Shown: positions 48,601 to 60,664 of the stretch, in pieces
Numbering within the stretch: position 1 is the first letter of the stretch
Layout of the letters: the number at the start of each line of letters is the position of its first letter
From: Streblospio benedicti
Lineage: Eukaryota > Annelida > Polychaeta > Spionida > Spionidae
Assembly: GCA_019095985.1 (NCBI GenBank)
Contig: CM032666.1
Coordinates: 48,185,563 to 48,249,562, forward strand
Direction of reading: 5' to 3'
Length of the DNA: 64,000 nt
The notes under the pieces: model-generated
What the model was told of the DNA's origin: nothing
Seen by the model: the letters and a program-made list of their open reading frames with translations, nothing else
Database searches by the model: none
Made by a program: the position numbers and the translations under genes

Positions 48601-51600
48601 ATGGGGTTTCCGCCTTAGGTTAGCCCCTCGTGGCCCTGTCCTCTATCTGCCACCCCATGTTGTCTTCACACAATGTACTCTGCGTGGTGTAATTACATAC
48701 CTGACGCATAGTCATTTGAAAAAAGCCGTACTGAGTTATAATCAGCCATAATGGCTAGGACATAGGCGGAAACCGCATCTGTTTAAAATGAACTACCTTC
48801 TAGCATAATTCACATCTTTGCATTTCTTCGTGTAACCATACTATACGATCGATCATCCCCCCATCACGCCATGTTCCAACCACTTGTATGCACATGTATG
48901 CAATCTGCTACACAGCTGGTGCAGCTGTGTAATGTAAATCTATGGGACACATACAAAACAGCGAACTGGTAAACATGTGTATTCAAATTATGCAAATATA
49001 AACGCAAGTGCCCTTTCTCAACGATAACTAGATATGTTTTACATGGCCGCGTGGAATTTCTCTAAGTTATTCACATTTGAATTGCATAGGAATTAAGTAA
49101 TAACATATGAGCCGAGCAAAGCATATATAAATCAAACTTGCTTATTCCGTTGATTGTCCAAGCGAATTATTACCATCATGGCCCATTTAGAACATATGCG
49201 GGCAATTAATTATAAGACAATCAAGGCAAGACTATGGAGCATAAATTATTAATGTACAAAGTCCGACAATTCCAAGAATTCCAATAATTGTATGCCATGC
49301 TCTAATTCTCACGCACATAACAGTGAGGTTAATTCCCGAGAAGAAGAAAAGCGCTGATGGTTCAGAAGGGGCTGTGTCGGAGCAGTGTGTCCTCATGTTT
49401 GGAGAGGTGCTTTTTGTTTTTGTTCAAAACTTTGACAGTCAAATTAGCGCTCAAGCCTCTTTCTGGGTTGTTCGACTTAAACCAAATTGTATAATGTCGT
49501 TGGGTCTCATATCGTGTATTGTGGATAATACGAGGCCGCTTTATTCTGCACTCTTGCAGATCAAGCAGGTTTTTCAGAATAGGGAATTTCGGGGTTGGCG
49601 GGGACGCAACTGATTATGTCAGACTCTTGACAATTTGATCTTGTACATAATATGATAATAAAGGGTCCAATAAAGATTTGTTTAGTTGCCAACATTGTCC
49701 AACAGTAGGTAACATTAAGTGGACAAATCAAGAGTCTTGCAATAGTTTCTCAGGTTGATTCATGGGGGCGGGAGGTGGGGTGGGGGCAGGTATGGCAGTA
49801 GGCGAAAATCCATTGGCCCTAGATACACCCGTGATTTAACCACACATTGGTATTAGCATGTGCGGGAACCAACGGATTACAGATGGAGTGTGCGCTTATG
49901 TTAATGTTGACGTGTGTTAATGGTTATCACGCGGTCGTTGCAATAATTCTTACCAATTAAACTAGTTTAAAAAATTTAAACAAAAACCCCACAAAAACAA
50001 ACAAACAAACAAACAAGCTAACAATACGCATACTTAAAATTTTAACACAACACAACAATATTTACTTGTGATTTTCGGCGTATTTATGATTTAAAATAAT
50101 CATTATTACTCAAATCCTTTGCATTTTACTTGACACATTTATAATTTATTCTAATCAAAATTAAAAAGCTTATCTATCATTACATGAAATTTTGCAAACT
50201 TTCACAAGAATTGAATTATTTTTTTATCTTCGAATAAAAAACTAGTATGTTTTTATTAGCTTAAACAGTAGATAGCATTCTTTTTGTTGTAGATACATGT
50301 ACCATGGTTTTCGGCGTATAGAAGTTATTAAGAATCAAACCTGAGCATTATGAATCCACTGACACGTATAATTGTTTCATAATGTTGGATTGATGTGTTG
50401 CGCTGTATTTCACTCAAGGGCTTTCACTGTATGGAGTGAGTAGCTGTTATTAATGAAACGTGGATTGATTTTTAAAGGGTCATCATATTGATACCGGGAA
50501 TTTCAATGAACTGATACAAATGTAGTAATTATCGTGTTTGTTTCATGGAAATCAATATACTGCCCACAAAATTGGCTACAGGTGGTCTTTTATATTGTGG
50601 CTGAAGTTAAATAACGCTCAATTATATTTGCGGATAACATTTTTTTAATCACATGTGTTATTTTGCTACCTTAGAGAACCTAGATCTAGTAGATATTTTA
50701 TTAAACCATAGAATGTCATTTATTAATATAATACATACCACGAAATTGCATCCATTATATTCCAAATATGATGACTAAATATATACACATGTATAATTCA
50801 TATGACAATTATTCATCCATTCATTTATCTTATCGTTTATCATTATCTAAACTCTGCCATCGCCGTTGTATTTCATTATCTATCTATTGCGAAACTTGAC
50901 AAATAAAAAGTTGGACCCTTTTGGTGAATAATTTTGTGTCAATGTCAAATGGAGACAATAACAAGTTCAGCACAAGCTTTTTTCTATTCATACTGTTTTT
51001 AAGCACACAAATTAAGTATTTAGTATCCTACATTCATAGGAAACATTCTATCAACTGAGTATCAGGTATGTTATTGTACAAAGTAGACAAAATCAATTAT
51101 TTTTTAGTGTACCCAACATCACCCACAACCCTAGATGTTAGCAGATACATATGTGCCTACGATCAATATACGTCAATGTATGTATCTACTCAGTCACCAC
51201 TCTAACATGTCTAATGCTACCACTGTTATCATTTGGGGGACTGGAGTAGTGATTTGCTGCTCAAAACCAGTTTAATTAAACGTATTCATTCGTAGCATTT
51301 GATCATTCCGGGGGGGTAGATTAAGTTTCTAGCACTTAGTCCATTAGTAAAACGTTTTTGCCTAATAGGGTCATATTAAACTCGAGCTGCAGCAGTTTCC
51401 CTCACATTCAATATAACAATATTCAACTACTCTAGGAATTTCAGAGTGCGTCCCCCAAGGTGACAATACAAATCAATGTTTACGACAGGATCTAAGACTT
51501 ACATAGCAGCCATAATGGATCGAAATAGGTACCAGTGTGGCCCCTAAGAGTGATATGGCTCAAATTAGCTTTGTAAGTTAGAAATGTTGACCACTCTGTG

Positions 51601-52539
51601 CCATTTCATAGGGTCCACAACACCCCACATTTGGGTCTGTTATAGCTATCATTTGGACTTAGAGTTATTACCCCTTGGAGGATTACACCATTATAGCGGG
51701 TCCCTCTTTTTATAAAAATCCCATGCAAACATCAAAATCCAGCAAAATCCTATGCAAACATCGAAATTCCCCTTATTTAAGTTTCGAACCATTATTTCTG
51801 GTGGCAAGTTAACAGTTGACTTTGTTATATCTTTATCTTAATCAACACCTTTGAGAAAATTGGTCTTCCAGAGGTGCACTTGGATTTGACTGTTTTACAG
51901 TTTTCACACAAATATTGTACATGTGTGGCAACTGATCTTATGCAGGTAAGTGAGAACGTGAATCATAAAACAGGGTGTACACTATCATATGATAAATGCT
52001 TAACGCAGTACGCTTGTGAACCCCATTGATCCATAATGATTAAGTTCCTTTGTAGCTGGAGTGTTTATGTTGGGTGTTTGTTAACAACCATGAGGTCACT
52101 ATTGACGACTTTAAAACTAAATTTGTGTGCAATCTACGATGCTACCAGTAGAGGGGTAACAAGACGGAAATGAACAAATAGTTTTAATGAACCCAAATAG
52201 AGGCCATTGTAGTACAAATGAAATAGGCACATAGAAGTCAGAAATTGCAACAGAAAACAAACAAAATTGAGTACACTAACTCTAACAAGAAAACCTGCTG
52301 CGGGTAAAGTCATAAACAAGGTGGTGAATCAATCACCACTCTAAGAGTGGAATCACCACACTATTGTGCAGCATGTCACTCTAGGGGTTAAAACATGGCG
52401 GATCCAGATGTAAATTCATTTACAGCTGATGAAAATGGCAAAATTGTGCCTGATAAAGAAGACAAAAGGTAAGCTGATGTATTCCATTGAGGATCTAAAC
52501 TATATGTAAATTAATAGGTCCCAGATTTTAATGTGTGCA
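48601..52539. other. intergenic DNA, no gene seen
   Basis: AT-rich. Short open frames such as 49323-49613 show no recognisable domain. A (AAAC)n microsatellite lies near 49990-50018. Nothing else could be supported. Confidence 0.45.
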
Positions 52540-53090
52540 TTGACTAGTAAGCTTGAAATCTTTGGCACAAAATTGAGTCTTTGTATTTGAGTTTCTGATT
52601 TTGGCTAGATGGCATGTATATTTTGCACTTCAATTGGAATGAGATTGTGTTTAGAGATATGTCAACTAGATCTATGATATATAGATGATAAATGGACAAA
52701 ATATTGGTCCAGAATTGATGTAATATATGCTCTATGTCGTCATCATTTTCAATTGATAAACCAAATTTAGACACCGTAGCTCAGATGATGGGGCTTTTAG
52801 AGAGATAACAGTAAGAAATGGACCAAATAACAGCCCAAAACGGACTCAAGTATGGAATAACTGGGTTCATGTGAAATAGCATTTGTGTGGTGATCATTGT
52901 CAAATGACTGTATAACTTTGAACATTTTAGCTCAAACAATGTGACCTGTAGAGGGGTTACAGCTGAACATGGATGATGGACCAAACAATGGTCCAGCATG
53001 GACCTAAATGTGGCCTGATCAGCTCCATTTGAAATAGGCTTCGTGTGGTCACCATTTTCAAACAACAAGCCAAATGAGTACTCTTAGGGG
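52540..53090. repeat. diverged tandem repeat, about 150-180 bp units
   Basis: At least three units share 'atggacca(a/t)a...a.tggtcc', a 'gtggt.atcattttcaa' block and 'accaaat..a.acc'. The units have drifted strongly. Non-coding. Confidence 0.55.
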
Positions 53091-53309
53091 AAAGATGCAA
53101 AATGTAGAAGCATGACAAACCGTGTACTCCAGTGGCCAAGGGCTGTTTGCATCCATAAAAGGGCCACAAAATCACCCACTTTATTTTCATAGAGGATCCC
53201 ATGGGACACAATTTTAGCGAGGGTAGACATTTCCAAACCCGCTATTAAGGGAGATATTTTAAGGGAGATATTTTCGGTTGTGTTAGAACTGCACCATTGT
53301 GAAATAACC

Positions 53310-53920
53310 CAAAAAACTAGGGGTAGGGTAAATAAAAACTGATGTCGAATCATGAAGAAATAACGTATGGCATCATATGAGCACTCAAATTGAAGCTTGG
53401 AATATCACCTATAACATGAAATCAAGTTCAATGTTGTTGGATGAAGGCCAAGGTTATTCAAGGTCAAACCATGATGTATTTTTTTGACATATGCCTAAAA
53501 TTCAGACCTTTATAAAGTTGAATGACTATAAAAATAGTGTCAATGATAGGATTATTTAGCTGTTGGTATATATACATCCCATACAACATTAGGCAGTTTC
53601 TCGGAAAATTTGAATGCTCTAGCTGTAAAACTAAGACAATGAGGTCTATTTCAAAACAGGTCAAAATGTGGAAAATTAGTGCCTCTAAAGATATAGAGTG
53701 GGCGAAATAAGAACTGACGTAGAATGCTGAAGAAACTACACATGCCATCATATAAGCACACAAACTGAAGCTTAAAATATCACTTATAGCATGAAATCAA
53801 GTTCAGTGTTATTAGATGAAGACCAAGGTCGTTCAAGGTCAAACTATGATGTAATTTGATGTATGCCTAAACCGTGCTAAAATCCCACTTTTTGACATTG
53901 TACAAAGTTCCAGAAGATGT
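53310..53920. repeat. two tandem units of about 370 bp
   Basis: Unit 1 (about 53310-53490) and unit 2 (about 53690-53870) share 'gcatcatat.agcac.caaa', 'gaagctt.aaatatcac.tat', 'catgaaatcaagttca.tgtt' and 'caaggt..ttcaaggtcaaac'. AAGGTCA half sites again appear. Confidence 0.65.
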
Positions 53921-53958
53921 GTAAGCAGGTGAGTACAAGAAGAAAGGTACAATGGTAG

Positions 53959-56191
53959 ATGCTGATTGATTTGATTGAAGGCATCGGAGAAACTAACAAG
54001 GAACAGGATATGCCTTCCTGGAGCGCCTTCAACTCACTTTTTACTGATGAGGTTCTGACTCAGAAAATTATAGGTTTTCTTCCCATTCTGCCATATCCTG
54101 TCACAGAATATGCTGCTGTATACTACACAGCCTTGAATAACTTCTAAGACATCCTTAGTCGGTTGGATCAGTCCCATTTACCAATTACCTGTGATGAGGG
54201 AGTCTATCACATTGCCAGAGTGATCATCATGAACAACCCCACTGGATTTAACAGCTTAGTTCTTTGCTTGGGATCATTCCACCAAATCAAGGAGGTCTTG
54301 GGATCTATAGGCAAGTGTGTTGATGGCAGTGATGCAAAGATCATTTTAGCTGAGTCCAAAGCTATTGGAAAAAATGTTGTATGCTCGGTGCTTGACGGTA
54401 CACACTACACACAGTCAGTAAAAGGGTTGATGTTACTCAGTGAGTGCTTTGAAAGGTTGCAGTGGACCGAATTCTTCAGAATCAAAAGTGTTAGGGCATA
54501 CATGGAAAAATCTTTCTTTGATTGATGAGTTGATGAAATCTGTAGCGGTAAAGAACCATCATACATACAGGCTTTCAGATCACTTTTATTAATGTTGATC
54601 AATGCCTTCAGGTCTGAGAGATGCAAGGTGTCAGAAAGGGTTGCTTTTTGGCATAGGCTAGTGAAACTCCTTTCCATTTTGCGAGATCTCGCGAGGGCTG
54701 ACTGAGGGGTAACTGGGATTTGCAAATCCAAAGTGTTCAGGCAGTTCTTCCTCTATTTGTTGAATGTGAACGAATCAACTACCTTGGATGGGGATCTATT
54801 TATCTGGAGGATATGAATAGCCTCGCACAAGACGCTCCATCTGTTGTTTTTCAATGCGGGAAAGTTTGTTTTGAAAAAGGACAGAAGGACACTTTACAGC
54901 TGTTGGTGCAGATATGTGGCTTGAACTAACAATTAATAGATCACAGAAGAGTGCTGGTGGTATCATTGGCAATACAAAGAGGAAACAATTTGTAGCACAA
55001 AGTGTTGTTGTCACACCCAATCGAGATCCTTTAGTCAATCATGAGTTTAATCTACCAGCAACTCAAAGTTCTGAATCTTTGATTGAGGATATGATGAAAT
55101 TTATCAAGGAACATTACAACCCAGTGTTATCATCTACACAGAATAGCAAGGCTGATCCACTAACCCTTCATTACATAATGTAATTATTACAAAAATAATA
55201 TCACAGGAAGTCATGCACCAAAAATCCGAGATGATCTCCTCAAGTTTGATAACATATACAGTACACTTTGTCAAAACATTTTTGTTGGAAAGATTTGTGA
55301 CAAAACAACGATCAATCTGTGATACTACCTACAGGAAACATCTGAAAACATTCAAAAGCAAGAATCGTGATAAACAGTCTCATCAAACAAAAGCAAACAA
55401 AGCAAGAAGCAACTAGCAGAAACTTAGAAGATCATTGACAATGTCAGCATAAGAGACAATGACATGCGGAAATTGCTGACCTATGATCTTATGGACACCA
55501 ATTATCTCTTCATCGCAGAAGGCCTCATGGTGAAGCCAAACAAGTGAAGGTACTTGAGCCAACAGACTACTTGCAACCAACAGTTTGAACACCTGCCAAT
55601 ACTACTGCAATCGTTGATGTCATGGCTCACTTACGTCATATGCGATTTTGCAAATTTGCATCCTTTGGTGACCTTTGGTACAGATTTTGTTGGTTATGTA
55701 CAAAGTCTTTCTCACAGTGCTAACCATATTGACTATGTATTTGACACATGCATAGATGGCTCAGTTAAGGACAGTGAACGGATCAGATGTAATTGCAGTC
55801 GAATTGATTTGAATGATGTGTCTCATGACACACCATTGCCAGTGACAATGGCATCATTTTGGGCTTCATCAAAGAACAAAACAAAGGTTCAACTACTACT
55901 TCGAAATACATCGTTGACAACCCAATAGAAGCAGCAGACCTAGTGGTGAGTGCAATGGGACTTGATGAAATTGAATCAGTGAGAGGTATCTTTAGCAATA
56001 TTGCAATCACATTGCCAGTGCTAAATGTAAAAATTGAAGAAGCAGATGTAAGAATGATGCCACATACCTTGCAGTCTTTCAACGAAGGAGCTTCAAGAGT
56101 CATCTTACATTTCCTTGAATGTGTTCATCGTGTTGGAATCCATATATGTTTATTAAGTTCATCTTTATACAACACAATAAATTCTAACTGA
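53959..56191 (+). pseudogene. broken copy of an uncharacterised multicopy metazoan gene family
   Basis: Open stretches on + in several frames spell a protein type I recall from many invertebrate genomes but cannot name. In order: FLPILPYPVTEYAAVYYTAL; CDEGVYHIARVIIMNNP and LVLCLGSFHQIKEVLGSIGK; SVLDGTHYTQSVKGLMLLSE and RLQWTEFF; a Leu-rich segment with LNVNES; then GSIYLEDMNSLAQDAPSV, TINRSQKSAGGIIGNTKRKQ; further on FWASSKNKTKVQLLL, and EADVRMMPHTLQSF near the end. The last motif, an acidic pair within a hydrophobic context, is reminiscent of PIN/FEN-like nucleases. The copy is interrupted repeatedly and is not expressed as one protein. Copy number and decay suggest a mobile or host-domesticated element; this is inference. 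Confidence 0.55.
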
Positions 56192-56449
56192 TTGACAGTT
56201 TCAACAACTTCTGTTGCATTTTCAAAATCTCTCTGTGCATGACAGGTCAATCTGCACGACTTCCGATACTGAAAATCTGGTCGTACACATGAGAGAGTTG
56301 AAAGCCCCCCTCGTCCCTGTTCATGACCTGTCTCTGTCCTCGTATCTTGATCGCTTCCTTGATTGTTTGGCGTGGTTATGGATGCAAACAGCCCTTTGCT
56401 CCAGGAGTAGTGCAGGATAAAAGGACAGATGGGCGGATTGAGACAATTA

Positions 56450-57228
56450 ATTTGGTAAACACTGGAATACCTGGAAAAATATCAGGTATAGAGAGGTCAT
56501 TGTAAACTTCTCTCAAATTTCTATAGAGAAGTTATATAAAAGGTTGTAAGCACATATAACTAATGGTAAATGGAATATGTACACCTCACAATGAAATGTA
56601 CAACCACTCTATATGTGAGTAATTCCCATAAGTCACTTTATTAATGTTTATTGAAATTTAGTTGTCTTTTCCCACATTTCGCGGACACACATTCCACAAC
56701 AGTGACAAGTTCAGGATACCCAGGAGGGGTAGAAAGCGTATGAAAATGGTGTGAGCAGAAGTATCTGACTCAAACTAATAATCCTAATCTTAATGAGTTT
56801 TCAATGTGTATTTCTAGATTATATAGATATGATTGAGGTGTAAATTTATTAGAATGGAGAAAAATAATAATGAAACACATGATAACAGCAGTAAAAAGTA
56901 AACTCATGAATACCAAATACAACAGAAATAAATGCCTTACTAAGGGTAAATTTATAAAGTACTATATATAAAAAATTAACAATGATTCCATAAATTATAC
57001 ATTTCATAACAAGATATCAAGCCATATACGGTGAGGCCTACCTTAGGCAAATGACTCAGTCATTTTTCTTAGTGATCAATTTGATATAAAAATAGTCAAT
57101 CTGACTATTACACAATGTTATGACACCTGAGTAGACAGCTTACTATATAATCAATTAACTATTATGTATAATTATGTATACATAATATGATCAAATGTAT
57201 GAAAGGACATCAATACCGCTGTGAATTC
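56450..57228. other. 3' flank of the death-domain gene
   Basis: AT-rich non-coding sequence. A - strand AATAAA at 56845-56850, about 380 bp after the stop codon, is a candidate polyadenylation signal for the neighbouring gene. Confidence 0.4.
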
Positions 57229-60200
57229 TCATGCTGAGATAACATGCTTCACTTGAGCTGGAAAATGAAGGGGAAAATCTTGATATTCAAGTATAAATAA
57301 TCAAACAATCCTGATTGTATGATTCGTTATGAGTTGTTTTTCAAACCTGTAATTATTCATTATGTTTGATCATAATAAAATATGCTCTTATTCCAAAACT
57401 CACCTGCCACATCATGATATTTGCATTTTTTTAGTTTTCGTATCAAGTACTCAACTGTGGCGATATCTTCTCTAACTTCTTGCCACGTCAATAATGCCTG
57501 GAAACATCTGAAAATATATCAATGATTTAGCAATATTTGATGAATAACTGTATATATGTTTTTCCCAAGTTTGCTTGTGAATTCAATTCTGCTCTCACTG
57601 TTCAGCCAAGCAAACTCCTATCACTGTATTGACGTAACTGAAGAGACATCTTCCATTTTACTGTATCAAGTGGCCCTGACGGGACTCGAACTCATGACGC
57701 CAAGGTTGTGAGACCAGAATGATACAGCCAACTGCTTAGGATGATGGTATCATTCTGGTCTCACAACCTTCTAGTCATGAGTTCGAGTCCCGTCAGGGCC
57801 ACTTGATATAGTAAAATGGAAGACGTTTCTTCAGCTATGTCAATACAGTGGTAGGAGCTTGCTTAGCAGATCAGTGAAAGCAGAATAGCAATATTTGAAG
57901 TTTGGTCACACACAATAAAACCTACCAAACGGAGAACATCCACACATCTAATCAGAAATGCCACATTTGACCATTGCAAAACATTTGCAGCTTTATCCAA
58001 TTACTATTATTTACTTATTTATTGGTATAAGAAATTTCAGTATTCTATTAAAAGATGAACTATGTTTACCTGTCTCGCGAACTGTTGTATTCATTTTCCA
58101 CATCATTAATTTCAGGTTCAGATAATCCAAGATGACGACATAGATATTTCCAGTTCAATGCAACATGCTCATTCTGAGCAACTTTCACGAATGACTGTCG
58201 GAGATATGATTCTAAAAAGTAAGATAATGTTTAAATAACTAATTACATTTGCATTGGACTGACTTTAAAATTCAATACTTTTATTCATATAGAATATACA
58301 CAATTAATAATGTATATACTAAATGAAATGGTAATTAGATACTAAAGAATTATTCAAAAGTTAATGAGTCCTTTACCCAAATGAAACGTTAATCTCAGAA
58401 TACATATATAGACACAACCCCTGCATATATTCTAACTTCACAGAAAATATTAAAGCACAACTTTACTATATTAAATTGAAATCATTACTTCTTGCAGAAA
58501 CTGCTCTTGCCCTCTTGAAATCATGGTCTTTGTCCTTAAGTTCTTCAACTAAGTCTGGACGGCCACACTGAGATAGCGCTTGACACAGAAGCTCAATCTG
58601 AAAATGTAACGTTATATTAAAGATGAACATAACAGGGTACGGCTGGTTTCAGAACTTCATGGCCCAATGGACCGGACATTTCGTCATACAGTTACCTTAT
58701 TAAGATGAAGAAAAATTGTACCCAGAATATAATTGTTTTATCATAAACCAAAATGTTGTTATTTGTACATGCACATTTCTACTTAACAAGAGGAGCGTAA
58801 GCACATATTTTTCTGATAGACATAAATAGTACACAAATAGATAATGTATAGCAAAACTAAATGCGTGGAGAAGGAGAAATGTATGGGTAGATTGCATTTA
58901 CTTCTGACACCGCACTTTCACTAGCTGTTAACATACCTTGTTTACAGATCTTGGCACTTTTTTCGCCCATGTCACCAGCATATCATAAATGGAATGTTCA
59001 GTGTCGGAACTAATATTGTTTCTTAGAATTGCTTGTATTCGGACCTGCCGAATATTCAATTTCTGTGCTAATTTCTTCCACTCCTCACCTATTTCCGCAG
59101 CTAAATGATGCAGCAATTCATTGCTGATCACATCTAAACAAATTAACAATATTTCATAAATACTTATAGTATAAACAGTATACTGCACTGTGTCCATAAC
59201 TGTTACATTGATCACAATAATTACTGAGGTGATTCTGGTAGGTCGTCATTTTAATCCATAAACACGGTACAAAGGTAAAGTACAAGAAACACAGCTGGGT
59301 GTGTGCACTTACCATCAGTTTTCATTACTACAGGTGCACGCGTAATTCGTTTAGGTGCTTCAGTTGGGGGCTGGAATATTATTTGAATGCATTTCATCTT
59401 AATTCAATCAACATATACGTTTTTATAAATAAGAAAGTGTAGATTCAATTTCACTTCATTTCAATAATCAAGTTAACTTTTAACTGACCATATTTCATAG
59501 AGCTCATTATAAATATAATCTATATATAATTACATTACCTTGGGTAGACTGATCAACATTTCTGTTAACAATATAGGTCCAACAGTTACATTTGTATTGG
59601 GTTTCTTCGATTTCTCTTCCATCTGTTCTTTTTTAATTTCTCCAATCGTGTATGCCTTCAAATCAAGTGATTAGAACAGTATAAAAATCAAAACAATTAG
59701 TAAGTCTCATTCTTAGTCTAATATTTTTCCAATAGCCAGATTGCAAGACAATTCTTTCAAAATTGTTGCTCACGGCTGTAAACCAACAATGAATTATTAA
59801 AGTTTGTTTGAGGAGCTATGTGGTCGCGTGTCTTACCGATATATTGGAAGAAATTTAGGTGATTGTGGTAGTGAACTGTTTAAACAGTTAAACCATATAA
59901 TGAAGTCCACTAACACCTATTGCAACAATATTACATTGTGTTATTGGGTCTTATTGGAAGTGATGCCAAACTTCATTTTAGGCACATGTATGATATGGGA
60001 GAGACAACACAGTACAAATTTTCTGTACTAAACTTAGTTCATGTACAATATATACAGTTATACCTGTGCAAATCCTCTAAAGCAGTCAATGCCTTTTTGG
60101 GCAAACGGGTCTATTTCCCCAGCTGTGAAGTCGACTCTGGATTTAATATATGAGTTGAACACAAATTTTTGCTCAACATCATTGATTGACTTCACATTGC

Positions 60201-60610
60201 CACGGAAAGAAAGAGTCATTTCTTGACCTTCCTACAAACACAATTAGAAAACTTACAATAGTAGCTGCACAACAATAACATACAATAATGTTAGTTTTTA
60301 CTCAATTGCCACTATTATGTTTCTCTGCCACAATGATGTCTGTCTTTTGTAGTCACAATACCGGTACCTGCATGTGAGACAAAAGTTGCACCCACAACCA
60401 CACCTCTGCTTCCATGAGTAACCCTTACCCACATCAGTACCCACAATTCATAGAACTTGAAACTTGAATCCCACCCCACAACAGCATATTCTGCTCTGTG
60501 GCTACCATGTCAGTGCTCTGTGGCCACCATTTATTTACACCATTACTTTATACATGCATTTAACTTTATTAACCTAATATTTTATAATGCATGTCATGTA
60601 ATTATGTTTG

Positions 60611-60664
<54 letters not shown>

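Noticed and set aside
49323-49613. 96-codon frame on +
   Set aside because: No domain, no splice signals in phase and no codon bias compared with neighbours.
57588-57886. Functional tRNA gene
   Set aside because: A and B boxes are present but no cloverleaf with a proper acceptor stem can be drawn; a tRNA-derived SINE fits better.
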